Made by a program: the position numbers and the translations under genes. From the NCBI GenBank assembly GCA_963711065.1, contig CAVQCO010000002.1, forward strand, positions 124,001 to 188,000: 64,000 nt of DNA, given 5' to 3'. Source of the DNA: Bog-473 sp963711065 (lineage in GTDB: Bacteria; Actinomycetota; Acidimicrobiia; Acidimicrobiales; RAAP-2). The notes beneath the pieces were generated by a model. The model had not been told where the DNA came from and ran no database searches. It saw only the letters and a program-made list of their open reading frames with translations. Below are positions 50,031 to 62,073 of the stretch, piece after piece. How positions within the stretch are numbered: the stretch's first letter is position 1; each line of letters starts with the position of its first letter.

Positions 50031-50120
50031 TCAGCTGGTCAGGGGTGGGAGCCCCTTGGCGATCAGGTCCACGCCGAAGACGAGGAAGAGGACGGCCATC
50101 ACGGCCGCTCGTCCCGCCAC
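50031..50120 (-). CDS. Possible 29-residue hydrophobic peptide
   Basis: GTG 50120 to TGA 50031 encodes VAGRAAVMAVLFLVFGVDLI followed by AKGLPPLTS, one membrane-like helix. The frame is open further upstream to 50188. It could be a real small membrane protein, the end of a lost gene, or chance. No recognised family. Confidence 0.3.
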   Translation of the reverse strand: MAGRAAVMAVLFLVFGVDLIAKGLPPLTS

Positions 50121-50254
50121 ACTGCGTTGTTTATGCAGCCTTCTGAAAAGGGGGGTAATTACGGAAGGCTACGTATCCAGAACGTCAAGCCTCCCGGTAT
50201 ACAGAACGAAGGCCTCCCGCCAGGACCTCCCCAGCCACAGCCAGTGTGCGCGGC

Positions 50255-50722
50255 TCAGCCCTCCGCGGCCTCCTCGAGCACCTTGGCTGCGTGGCCGTCG
50301 GCCTTCACGTGGTACCAGGCCCGCTGCACCTTGCCGTTCGGCCCCACCAGGAAGGTCGAGCGAATGGTGCCCACGGTCTTCTTCCCGTACATCGTCTTCT
50401 CGCCCCAGGCGCCGTACTTCTCCATCACCTTCTTGTCGGCATCGGTGAGGAGGGGGAACTTGAGCTTGTACTTGCTGCGGAACTTCACGTGCTTCTCGGC
50501 CTTGTCGGGGGAGATCCCCACCACGGCGACGCCGGCCTTCTCGAAGGCCCGGAGGTTGTCGTTGAACTGGCAGGCCTCCTTGGTGCAGCCGGGCGTGTCG
50601 TCGGCCGGGTAGAAGTAGACGATCACCCGCTGGCCCTTGAAATCCGAGAGCTTGACCGGCTTGCCGTCCTGGTCAGGCAGCGTGAACGCGGGGGCGGTGG
50701 CGCCCGCCTCGAGTTTCGCCAT
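50255..50722 (-). CDS. bcp: Thioredoxin-dependent peroxiredoxin, Bcp/PrxQ type
   Basis: Reduces hydrogen peroxide and organic peroxides. 155 residues, with the PrxQ active site DDTPGCTKEACQF: peroxidatic Cys46 and resolving Cys51 five residues later, plus the conserved Arg in RSTFLVGPNG. ATG 50722 follows GGGAGA at 8 nt. Cytoplasmic, recycled by thioredoxin. Alone and divergent from the DEAD-box helicase gene. Confidence 0.93.
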   Translation of the reverse strand: MAKLEAGATAPAFTLPDQDGKPVKLSDFKGQRVIVYFYPADDTPGCTKEACQFNDNLRAFEKAGVAVVGISPDKAEKHVKFRSKYKLKFPLLTDADKKVMEKYGAWGEKTMYGKKTVGTIRSTFLVGPNGKVQRAWYHVKADGHAAKVLEEAAEG

Positions 50723-50802
50723 TGGTCGGTTCTCCCTTCGGTCGTCGTTGGGGGACGGGTCACTCTGGCACAGGGCGCCGCGTGAGACCCGTCCTGGGCT
50801 GG

Positions 50803-50808
50803 TACAAT
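50803..50808 (+). promoter_or_regulatory. TACAAT -10 box of the DEAD-box helicase gene
   Basis: GGTACAATAGGCG is the clearest -10 box in the window, with a start near 50815 and a leader of about 90 nt. No good -35 is seen at 16-18 nt. Confidence 0.5.
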
Positions 50809-50819
50809 AGGCGTGCGAC

Positions 50820-50837
50820 CACCGGCGGGGGCCGGTG
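50820..50837 (+). ncRNA. 5'-leader hairpin of the DEAD-box helicase mRNA
   Basis: CACCGGC-GGGG-GCCGGTG, a perfect 7-bp stem with a GGGG loop, about 5-10 nt after the predicted transcription start. Position at the 5' end suggests mRNA stabilisation or temperature-dependent control, common for RNA helicase genes; this is inference. Confidence 0.4.
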
Positions 50838-50906
50838 AGTCGGGGCCGATCTCCACTCCTCTGGTAGGCGCACGGTCCCGCCGCCCAACACAGAGAGAGC
50901 GGGTTG

Positions 50907-52193
50907 ATGACCGTCGAAGCTTTGGCCGGCGCGCACGCCGGAACCTCCGGGAACGGGAACGTCCCCGTTTCTGGGGACGACACCTACGAGACCGCCCGGA
51001 CCTTCGAGTCCCTGGGGGTCTCCCCGGAACTGACGAGAGCGCTGGCGGATGAGGGAATCGTCAGCGCGTTTCCAATTCAGGCCCTCACCGTGGCCGACGC
51101 CCTGGCCGGCCGTGACGTGTGCGGGAAGGCCAAGACCGGCTCGGGCAAGACCCTCGCCTTCGGCGTGCCGCTGCTGCAGCGGGCCAAGGCGACCCGCGAG
51201 GCCCTGGGACCCTGTCCCGCCGCCCGCCCCGCCCGGCCCCTCGCCCTCGTCCTGCTCCCGACCCGCGAGCTGGCGGTGCAGGTGCACGACGTCCTGGCCC
51301 CCCTGGCCAAGCAGCTCGGGCTGCGGGCCGTCGCGGTCTACGGCGGGGCGGACATCGACCGGCAGGTGTCCAAGCTCCGCAAGGGGGTCGACCTCGTGAT
51401 CGCCACCCCGGGCCGCCTCATCGACCTCGGGGACCGGGGCGAGGTGGCGGTGGACCAGCTCGAGACGCTCGTGCTCGACGAGGCCGACCGCATGGCCGAC
51501 ATGGGCTTCATGCCCCAGGTCGAGTGGGTGCTGCGCCGTCTCGACCAGCCCCACCAGACGCTGCTGTTCTCGGCGACCCTCGACGGCGCCGTCGACCGCC
51601 TGGTCAAGCGCTACCTGTCCGACCCGGTCTTCCACGAGGTGGCGTCCTCCACCCAGACCGTCACGCTGATGGAGCACCGCTTCCTCCAGGTGCACCAGAT
51701 GGACAAGGTCAAGGTCGCCGCCGCCATCTGCCGCAGCCAGGAGAAGTCGCTGCTCTTCGTCCGCACCAAGCGCGGCGCGGACCGGCTGGTGGAGAACCTG
51801 ACCAAGGAGGGGGTCCACGCCGCCGCCATCCACGGCGACCTGCGCCAGGCGAACCGCGAGCGGGCCCTGGCCGACTTCTCCAACGGCAGCCTCGCCGTGC
51901 TCGTGGCCACCGACGTGGCGGCCCGGGGCCTCCACATCGAGGCCGTCGACGGCGTGATCCACTACGACCCGCCCGAGGACCACAAGGCGTACCTGCACCG
52001 CTCGGGCCGGACGGCCCGGGCCGGCCGGGCCGGCGTCGTGGTGAGCCTGGCGCTGTGGAACCAGCTGGTCGAGATGGAGGTGATCCAGCGCCGCCTGGGC
52101 CTCCGCATCCCCATCGTCGAGATGTTCTCGAACGACCCGCGGCTGGCCGATCTCGCGGCCTGGACGCCCCGAGCGGAGGAGAGCGTCCTCTGA
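50907..52193 (+). CDS. DEAD-box RNA helicase
   Basis: ATP-dependent RNA helicase. 428 residues: Q motif region (FESLGVSPELTRAL, FPIQALTV), motif I AKTGSGKT, Ia PTRELAVQ, Ib TPGRLI, II DEAD, III SAT, V ATDVAARG and VI HRSGRTARAG, all in order. No long C-terminal extension, unlike DeaD/CsdA. ATG 50907 (TTG 50904 directly before it). A long leader with a hairpin suggests cold or stress control. Followed by a PIG-L gene with overlap of CTG start and stop. Confidence 0.95.
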   Translation: MTVEALAGAHAGTSGNGNVPVSGDDTYETARTFESLGVSPELTRALADEGIVSAFPIQALTVADALAGRDVCGKAKTGSGKTLAFGVPLLQRAKATREALGPCPAARPARPLALVLLPTRELAVQVHDVLAPLAKQLGLRAVAVYGGADIDRQVSKLRKGVDLVIATPGRLIDLGDRGEVAVDQLETLVLDEADRMADMGFMPQVEWVLRRLDQPHQTLLFSATLDGAVDRLVKRYLSDPVFHEVASSTQTVTLMEHRFLQVHQMDKVKVAAAICRSQEKSLLFVRTKRGADRLVENLTKEGVHAAAIHGDLRQANRERALADFSNGSLAVLVATDVAARGLHIEAVDGVIHYDPPEDHKAYLHRSGRTARAGRAGVVVSLALWNQLVEMEVIQRRLGLRIPIVEMFSNDPRLADLAAWTPRAEESVL

Positions 52194-52942
52194 GCGAGGT
52201 CGCCCCCGTCCCTCCCTGGTCGCCCGAGGACGGGGTTCGCCGGGTCCTGGTCGTGACCGCGCACCCCGACGACGTCGACTTCGGTTCGGCCGGCACGGTC
52301 GCCGCCTTCACCGCGGCGGGCGTCGAGGTGACCTACTGCATCGTGACCAACGGCGACGCCGGCGGATCGGACCGAGTCCAGTCGCGATCCGACATGGCGG
52401 ACCTCCGCCAGGACGAGCAGCGGGCCGCGGCCGCCGTCGTCGGGGTCAGCGAGGTCCACTTCCTCGGCCATCCCGACGGCAGGGTGCAGCCCACCCTGGA
52501 GCTCCGTCGTGACATCTCCCGGGTGATCCGGCGGGTCAGGCCCGAGCGCGTGCTCACCCAGTCGCCCGAGCGCAACTGGGACTTCATCTTCGCCAGCCAT
52601 CCCGACCACCTGGCGGCCGGCGAGGCCGCGGTCTGCGCGGTGTACCCCGACGCCCGCAACCCCTTCGCCCACCCCGAGCTGCTCGCCGACGAGGGGCTCG
52701 AACCCTGGACCGTGTCGGAGCTGTGGATCATGGCCCCCGGCGCGCACAGTGCCGGCATCGCGGTGGACACGACATCCACGGTGGAGCGCAAGGTGGCGGC
52801 GCTCATGTGCCACAAGAGCCAGATCGGCGACCCGGACGGCGTGGCGCAGCGGGTCCGCACGATGGCGCTGGCGCAGGGCGACCTCGCCGGGTTGCCCGCG
52901 GGATCGTCGGCCGAGCTGTTCCGGGTCACCCGCATCCCCTGA
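52190..52942 (+). CDS. PIG-L family deacetylase/amidase (LmbE-like), CTG start
   Basis: A 250-residue zinc hydrolase. Seen: the zinc-binding TAHPDDVDFG and FASHPDHLAAG with the second set of ligands. In actinobacteria this family includes MshB and Mca (mycothiol synthesis and recycling) and other GlcNAc deacetylases; here the identity is not fixed. There is no ATG/GTG/TTG where the N-terminus should be. CTG 52190 overlaps the helicase stop (CTCTGAGC) and has GGAGGAG 8 nt before it, so a CTG start is strongly suggested. Confidence 0.85.
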   Translation: MSEVAPVPPWSPEDGVRRVLVVTAHPDDVDFGSAGTVAAFTAAGVEVTYCIVTNGDAGGSDRVQSRSDMADLRQDEQRAAAAVVGVSEVHFLGHPDGRVQPTLELRRDISRVIRRVRPERVLTQSPERNWDFIFASHPDHLAAGEAAVCAVYPDARNPFAHPELLADEGLEPWTVSELWIMAPGAHSAGIAVDTTSTVERKVAALMCHKSQIGDPDGVAQRVRTMALAQGDLAGLPAGSSAELFRVTRIP

Positions 52943-52950
52943 GGCGGCAC

Positions 52951-53640
52951 GTGGGCGCCGGTGATCCGTGGCTGGTGGTGCAGCACGTGGCGTACGAGGG
53001 ACCCGGCTCGGTCGGGCGGGCCGTCGCCGACTCGGGTGCCGAGCTGCGCCTCGTCCGCATCGACCTGGGCGACACCCTTCCCCCCGCCGAGGCGGTGGCC
53101 GACCTGGCCGGGTTGGTCGTCTTGGGTGGGCCCATGGGCGTCCACGACGAGCTCCCCTGGCTCCGCGTGGAGCGGGCGCTGCTGCGCGCCGCGGTGGACG
53201 CGGGGCTCCCCGTCCTCGGCGTGTGCCTCGGCGCGCAGCAGCTGGCCGCCGCACTGGGCGCCGAGGTGCGCCCCGGTGCGGTCCCCGAGTGCGGCATGGG
53301 CGAGGTGCACCTGACCACCGAGGCCATCGGCGATCCCGTGTTCGGCCCGGCCCCCACGCCGCTCCCGTGCGTGCACTGGCACGGCGACACCTTCACCTTG
53401 CCGGAGGGGGCCGTCCGGCTCGCCGGCAACGACGCCTACGAGAACCAGGCCTTCCGCGTGGGCGAGCGCGCCTACGGCCTGCAGTTCCACGTGGAGGTCA
53501 CGGCGAGCCTGGCCGCCCACTGGGGGCCGCACCTGCCGGCCGGCATGTACGTGCGGGCCTCCGACGTCGCCCACGTCGGCCGCTCCGGCGAGGGCATCGT
53601 GCGCCGCTTCGTGGCCCTGGGCGGCCCGACGGCCGGTTGA
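52951..53640 (+). CDS. Class I glutamine amidotransferase-like protein
   Basis: A 229-residue GATase1 enzyme: GGPMGVHDELPWLRVE, the nucleophile GVCLGAQQLA (Cys92) and the His/Glu pair in LQFHVEVT. It looks like the GMP-synthase-like/peptide amidotransferase group with no synthase domain; the ammonia acceptor is unknown. Starts with GTG 52951, 8 nt after the PIG-L stop, so it is probably in the same operon. Converges with acn. Confidence 0.82.
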   Translation: MGAGDPWLVVQHVAYEGPGSVGRAVADSGAELRLVRIDLGDTLPPAEAVADLAGLVVLGGPMGVHDELPWLRVERALLRAAVDAGLPVLGVCLGAQQLAAALGAEVRPGAVPECGMGEVHLTTEAIGDPVFGPAPTPLPCVHWHGDTFTLPEGAVRLAGNDAYENQAFRVGERAYGLQFHVEVTASLAAHWGPHLPAGMYVRASDVAHVGRSGEGIVRRFVALGGPTAG

Positions 53641-53654
53641 CGCCCGACCGTCCG

Positions 53655-56367
<2,713 letters not shown>

Positions 56368-56495
56368 GCGCCCATTCTGCCGTGGCGTGGTGGCCGACGC
56401 CCACCGAGCACGCGCGAGTCGGCCGGGGCCCGTGCCCGGCGCATCGTGGTCCCCGCGACGGCCCGGCTGGGCCGACACCCACGTTGACCGGCAAA

Positions 56496-56514
56496 TTCGT
56501 AACAACTTCGTAAC
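56496..56514. repeat. TTCGTAAC direct repeat before the CHAP protein gene
   Basis: TTCGTAAC occurs at 56496-56503 and 56507-56514, one helical turn (11 bp) apart. Pairs of GTAAC boxes recall binding sites of the MtrA response regulator, which controls cell-wall hydrolase genes in other actinobacteria. That assignment is inference from motif and the adjacent gene's function. Confidence 0.45.
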
Positions 56515-56601
56515 CCGACCTGTGCACCCGGCACGCGCGCGGAGGGTGCACAATCGGAGCGTGCGCAGACTCGGAGGCGCGAGGGGCCTGACGCGGCACG
56601 C

Positions 56602-58008
56602 CGCCGCCGTCTGCACTGGGCCCCCCTCGTCCGGTCCCTCGCCACCGCAGCGTGCGCCGGAGCGCTCGTGCCGGGTGTGCTGGCCGTCGGCGCCGCGACG
56701 ACACGGGCGGCCCCGGCCGGAGCGGCACAACAGGCGCACGTCTACGCGGACGCGGGCATGATCGGCTTCGGCAGCGTCACCCTGAACGATCCCGCGATGC
56801 CCCAGCTGAATTCACCCGTCTTCTCGGGCGCCGCCACACCCGACGGCGGCGGCTACGTGCTCGCCAGTGCCGACGGCGGTGTGTTCGCCTTCGGCGACGC
56901 CACGTTCGAAGGCTCCGCCGGCGACCTGCCGCTCAACGGGCCCATCGTGGCCATGGCCACCACGTCCGACGCCAAGGGCTACTGGCTGGGTGCCCTCGAC
57001 GGCGGCGTCTTCTCCTACGGCGACGCCCAGTTCTACGGCTCCATGGGGTCGACCCCGCTGAACCAGCCGATCGTCGGCATGGCCGCGACGCCCGACGGCA
57101 AGGGGTACTGGCTCGTGGCGGCGGACGGCGGGATCTTCTCCTTCGGCGACGCCCACTTCTACGGGAGCACCGGCAGCCTCGCGCTCAACGCGCCCATCGT
57201 GGGCATGGCGACCACCCACGACGGGAAGGGCTACTGGCTCGTGGCCGCGGACGGCGGCATCTTCACGTACGGCGACGCCGGCTACGACGGCTCGGCGGGG
57301 TCCGCCGACCTCCCCGACCCCGTGGTCGGGATGGTGGCCTCGCCCGACGGCGGGGGCTACCTGCTGGCGACGGCGAACGGGGTCGTGCTGCCCTACGGCG
57401 ACGCCCAGGCATTCGGCGGCCTCGCGCTCGACCCGACGGCCACCCAGATCTCGGCGATCATCGGCAACAACCACGGGACGGGGTACTGGTTGCTGGACCC
57501 GCAGGCCTGGCAGTACGGCTTCACCACGCCCACCCCCGAGCCCATGTTCCCCCAGTCGGCCGCCATCGCGGCGGCCGTCGCGTCGCAGATCGAGCCCGAC
57601 CCCAGCGCGTCGCAGGGGGTCTGGTGCAACCCCTACGGTCCCTGCGAGCAATGGTGCGCGCTGTTCGCCACCTGGGCCTGGGAACAGGCGGGCGTGCCCA
57701 TCCCGCGCTACGCCTTCACGGGCGACATCTGGAGCTGGGCCGCCACCTACGGCGCCGATCTTCCGCCGACGGCCACACCGGCGGTGGGCGACGCCGTCCT
57801 CTACGGCACCGGGCCCCAGAGCACGGCCTCGTCCGTCCACGTCGGGATCGTCACGCAGGTCTGGCCCGACGGGGCGATCATGACGGTGGGAGGCGACGCC
57901 GGCCCCGGCCGCGACGGCTACCTCTCGACCGCCCTCGACGGGCCCTTCCTTCCCGCCGACTCGAACCAGTACAACGGCGAACCGATCTACGCGTACGCCC
58001 AGCCCTAG
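56602..58008 (+). CDS. Secreted repeat protein with C-terminal CHAP amidase domain
   Basis: About 468 residues: signal peptide (LVRSLATAACAGALVPGVLA, then APAGAAQQ), then five to six repeats of ~42 residues with the pattern DGKGYWLVAADGG-FSFGDA-FYGS-LN-PIVGMA (residues ~55-300), and a CHAP-type peptidoglycan amidase/endopeptidase domain with Cys in EQWCALFATWAW and His in VHVGIVTQV. The repeats probably form a beta-propeller-like wall- or sugar-binding domain and are very common in Acidimicrobiia. The start is unclear: GTG 56561 is in another frame, GTG 56668 removes the signal peptide, CTG 56602 keeps it. Confidence 0.8.
   Translation, partial: RRRLHWAPLVRSLATAACAGALVPGVLAVGAATTRAAPAGAAQQAHVYADAGMIGFGSVTLNDPAMPQLNSPVFSGAATPDGGGYVLASADGGVFAFGDATFEGSAGDLPLNGPIVAMATTSDAKGYWLGALDGGVFSYGDAQFYGSMGSTPLNQPIVGMAATPDGKGYWLVAADGGIFSFGDAHFYGSTGSLALNAPIVGMATTHDGKGYWLVAADGGIFTYGDAGYDGSAGSADLPDPVVGMVASPDGGGYLLATANGVVLPYGDAQAFGGLALDPTATQISAIIGNNHGTGYWLLDPQAWQYGFTTPTPEPMFPQSAAIAAAVASQIEPDPSASQGVWCNPYGPCEQWCALFATWAWEQAGVPIPRYAFTGDIWSWAATYGADLPPTATPAVGDAVLYGTGPQSTASSVHVGIVTQVWPDGAIMTVGGDAGPGRDGYLSTALDGPFLPADSNQYNGEPIYAYAQP
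56795..57500 (+). repeat. Five to six ~126-bp coding repeats
   Basis: The DNA encodes repeated units in which GGCTACTGGCT-type, GACGGCGGC-type and TTCGGCGACGCC-type segments recur about every 126 bp. At protein level each unit has GYWL, DGG and FGDA blocks. The first and last units are degenerate. Confidence 0.75.
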
Positions 58009-58059
58009 CCCGTCGGCCCGACCTTCGCGTGGCCTAGGCTGCGCGCCGGAGGTTGCCAC

Positions 58060-58284
58060 GTGCCCGTCTACGAATTCCGCTGCTCGACCTGCCAGGCCGT
58101 CTTCGACGAGCGCCGGCCCATGGCCGACGCCGACGCCCCGGCGACCTGTCCCGACGGCCACGTGGGGGCGCGGCGCCTGTTGCCGGTCTTCGCCACGACC
58201 GGGCTGGCGGCCGAGCCCTCGGGTGCCGGCCTGTGCGGCGCGCCGGTGTCGGGCGGGTGCGGCAGCGGGTGCGCCTGCTGCTGA
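58060..58284 (+). CDS. FmdB-type zinc ribbon protein
   Basis: A 74-residue protein with the N-terminal FmdB ribbon (VYEFRCSTCQAVFDERRPM). The second zinc pair is CPDGH, a C-x3-H variant, not CxxC. It ends in a Cys/Gly-rich tail (SGGCGSGCACC). FmdB proteins are small putative regulators of unknown role. GGAGG is 8 nt before GTG 58060 and a TAGGCT box is at 58033. Followed by the next gene after 10 nt. Confidence 0.85.
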   Translation: MPVYEFRCSTCQAVFDERRPMADADAPATCPDGHVGARRLLPVFATTGLAAEPSGAGLCGAPVSGGCGSGCACC

Positions 58285-58294
58285 GCGCACCGAC

Positions 58295-59398
58295 ATGAGC
58301 CTCTCCTCCTGGGACGACTACCCCGTCCACCAAGCCTCCGAGTTCATCGCGCACCCGGCGACGAGCGACCGCAACTTCTACGACCGCTACTACTTCAACA
58401 TGCACCCGTGCTCGGGCGAGTGGTTCGCCATCTTCGGCTACGGGCAGTACCCCAACCTCGGCGTGACCGACGCCTTCGTCGACGTCCGCCGCGGCGGATC
58501 GCAGCACGTCGTGCGCGCGTCGGCGCCCCTCGCCGACCGGGGCGACCTCTCGGTGGGGCCCTTCCGGATAGAGGTGCTCGAGCCCCTCCGCCGCCTGCGG
58601 GTGGTGGTCGAGCCCACCGAGCACAGCGTGGCCATGGACGTCACGTGGGAGGGCCATATCCCGGCCATGGCCGAGCCGCGCCAGTACATGCGGAGCAAGG
58701 GCAAGGTCGTCTTCGACACCCAGCGGCTCGCGCAGACCGGCTGCTGGTCGGGGACGCTCTCGGTGGGCGGGACCGACCTGGCGGTGACGCCGGACCACTG
58801 CTGGGGCACCCGCGACCGCTCCTGGGGGGTCCGCCCGGTCGGGGAGCCCGAGAGCGACGGCATCCGCCAGGGCGAGCTCGTGCTCGCCGGCATGTGGAAC
58901 TACTTCCCGATGCAGTTCGACGACCACGCGATCATGTACATCTGCCACGAGCGCGACGACGGGGAGCGTCCCCTCGTGCAGGGGGAGCGGGTGTGGGTCG
59001 ACCCCGCCCGCGGGGTCGAGGAGCTCGGCCGCTCCGAGCACGAACACCATCTCGTCCCCGGGACGCGCGTGATCGACCGTTCGGTGCTTCGGTTCCCCGA
59101 GGTCGACCTCGAGATCGCGTGCACGCCGCTGCTGGCCAACTTCGTCTCCATCGGGACGGGCTACGGCATCGATGCGGACTGGCGCCACGGGATGTACCAC
59201 GGGCCCGAGCCGGTGACCCAGGGCCTCGTGCTCGCGGTCGACGACGTGCGGGGCCTCGCCCAGTACGGCATCGTCGACCAGGTGGCCGAGTTCTCCTACG
59301 ACGGCAACGTGGGCTACGGCCTGCTCGAGCACGGCTTCTTCGGCCCGTACCGCCGCTACGGCCTCCTCGACGGCGCGATGGGGGCGCCCCCCGACTGA
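58295..59398 (+). CDS. AttH/CrtC-like lipocalin-fold protein (DUF7065-like)
   Basis: A 367-residue soluble protein that I place near the AttH/hydroxyneurosporene-synthase-like and DUF7064/7065 group. It has a beta-rich pattern with the characteristic VTPDHCWGTRDRSWGVRPVG and a second half ending in VGYGLLEHGFFGPYRRYG. Relatives are often linked with steroid or lipid catabolism genes in actinobacteria. No catalytic residues can be named. It lies after the FmdB gene in the same direction; the 46 nt before argS show no terminator. Confidence 0.65.
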   Translation: MSLSSWDDYPVHQASEFIAHPATSDRNFYDRYYFNMHPCSGEWFAIFGYGQYPNLGVTDAFVDVRRGGSQHVVRASAPLADRGDLSVGPFRIEVLEPLRRLRVVVEPTEHSVAMDVTWEGHIPAMAEPRQYMRSKGKVVFDTQRLAQTGCWSGTLSVGGTDLAVTPDHCWGTRDRSWGVRPVGEPESDGIRQGELVLAGMWNYFPMQFDDHAIMYICHERDDGERPLVQGERVWVDPARGVEELGRSEHEHHLVPGTRVIDRSVLRFPEVDLEIACTPLLANFVSIGTGYGIDADWRHGMYHGPEPVTQGLVLAVDDVRGLAQYGIVDQVAEFSYDGNVGYGLLEHGFFGPYRRYGLLDGAMGAPPD

Positions 59399-59444
59399 CC
59401 CGCCGCCCGGGGAACCGCCGCCCCCGGGCATGCGAGAATGCGGG

Positions 59445-61169
<1,725 letters not shown>

Positions 61170-61263
61170 CCGGGGCCGGCGCGGCCCCTATCCTCTCCCG
61201 GCACGTCGGGTGCGCCGGGTCGTCGATGCCGTCACCCCAGTCCCACGAGGAGCCGCAGCGAAG

Positions 61264-62040
61264 ATGGATCTGAACGGAACGTCGGCAATCGTCACGGGCG
61301 GGGCGTCCGGGCTGGGCGAGGCGACGTCGCGCCTGCTGGCCGGGCGGGGGGTCCGCGTGGTGGTGGCCGACCTCCAGGACGACAAGGGGGCACCGCTGGC
61401 CAAGGAGATCGGCGGCCTCTTCGTGCAGACCGACGTCACGAAGCCCGAGCAGGTCATCACGGCCGTCGAGGCAGCGCTGGAGATGGCGCCGCTCAAGTCG
61501 CTGGTGAACTGCGCCGGGATCGGCTGGGCCACCCGCACCATCGGCAAGGACGGTGACTACGCCTCGGCGCACGACCTCGACCTGTACCGCAGGGTGATCG
61601 AGATCAACCTCATCGGCACGTTCAACTGCGTGCGCTTGGCCGCCACCAAGATGAGCCTCAACGAGCCGGACGCCGACGGCGCCCGCGGTGCCATCGTCAA
61701 CACGTCGTCCGTCGCCGCCGAGGACGGCCAGATCGGGCAGGCCGCGTACTCCTCGTCGAAGGGCGGCGTCGTCGGCATGACGCTCCCGGTCGCACGCGAC
61801 CTGGCCGTCGTCGGCATCCGGGTCAACACCATTCTGCCGGGGCTCATCGACACGCCGATCTACGGCGCCGGCGAGGGCTCGGAGGCGTTCAAGGACAAGC
61901 TGGCCCAGGACGTGCTGTTCCCGCACCGCCTCGGCCACCCGACCGAGTTCGCCACGCTGGCCGTGGAATTGCTCTCCAATTCCTACATGAACGCCGAGTC
62001 GATCCGCCTCGACGCCGGCATCCGGATGCAGCCCAAGTAG
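61264..62040 (+). CDS. Short-chain dehydrogenase (3-hydroxyacyl-CoA dehydrogenase type 2-like)
   Basis: A 258-residue classical SDR: TGGASGLG at residues 11-18, VNCAGIGW, IVNTSSVAAEDGQ with the catalytic Ser, and AAYSSSKGGV with Tyr-x3-Lys. The motif spacing and the start (GTSAIVTGG) resemble HSD17B10-type 3-hydroxyacyl-CoA dehydrogenases, so NAD-dependent fatty acid or steroid oxidation is likely. Followed after 33 nt by a lipase/esterase gene on the same strand. Confidence 0.88.
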   Translation: MDLNGTSAIVTGGASGLGEATSRLLAGRGVRVVVADLQDDKGAPLAKEIGGLFVQTDVTKPEQVITAVEAALEMAPLKSLVNCAGIGWATRTIGKDGDYASAHDLDLYRRVIEINLIGTFNCVRLAATKMSLNEPDADGARGAIVNTSSVAAEDGQIGQAAYSSSKGGVVGMTLPVARDLAVVGIRVNTILPGLIDTPIYGAGEGSEAFKDKLAQDVLFPHRLGHPTEFATLAVELLSNSYMNAESIRLDAGIRMQPK

Positions 62041-62073
62041 TCGTCGCCGCAGCCCGACGGGGGAGGAGTCACC

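Noticed and set aside
56795..57500. CRISPR-like or satellite repeat
   Set aside because: The ~126-bp periodicity is in frame and comes from protein repeats; units diverge at DNA level and there are no spacers.
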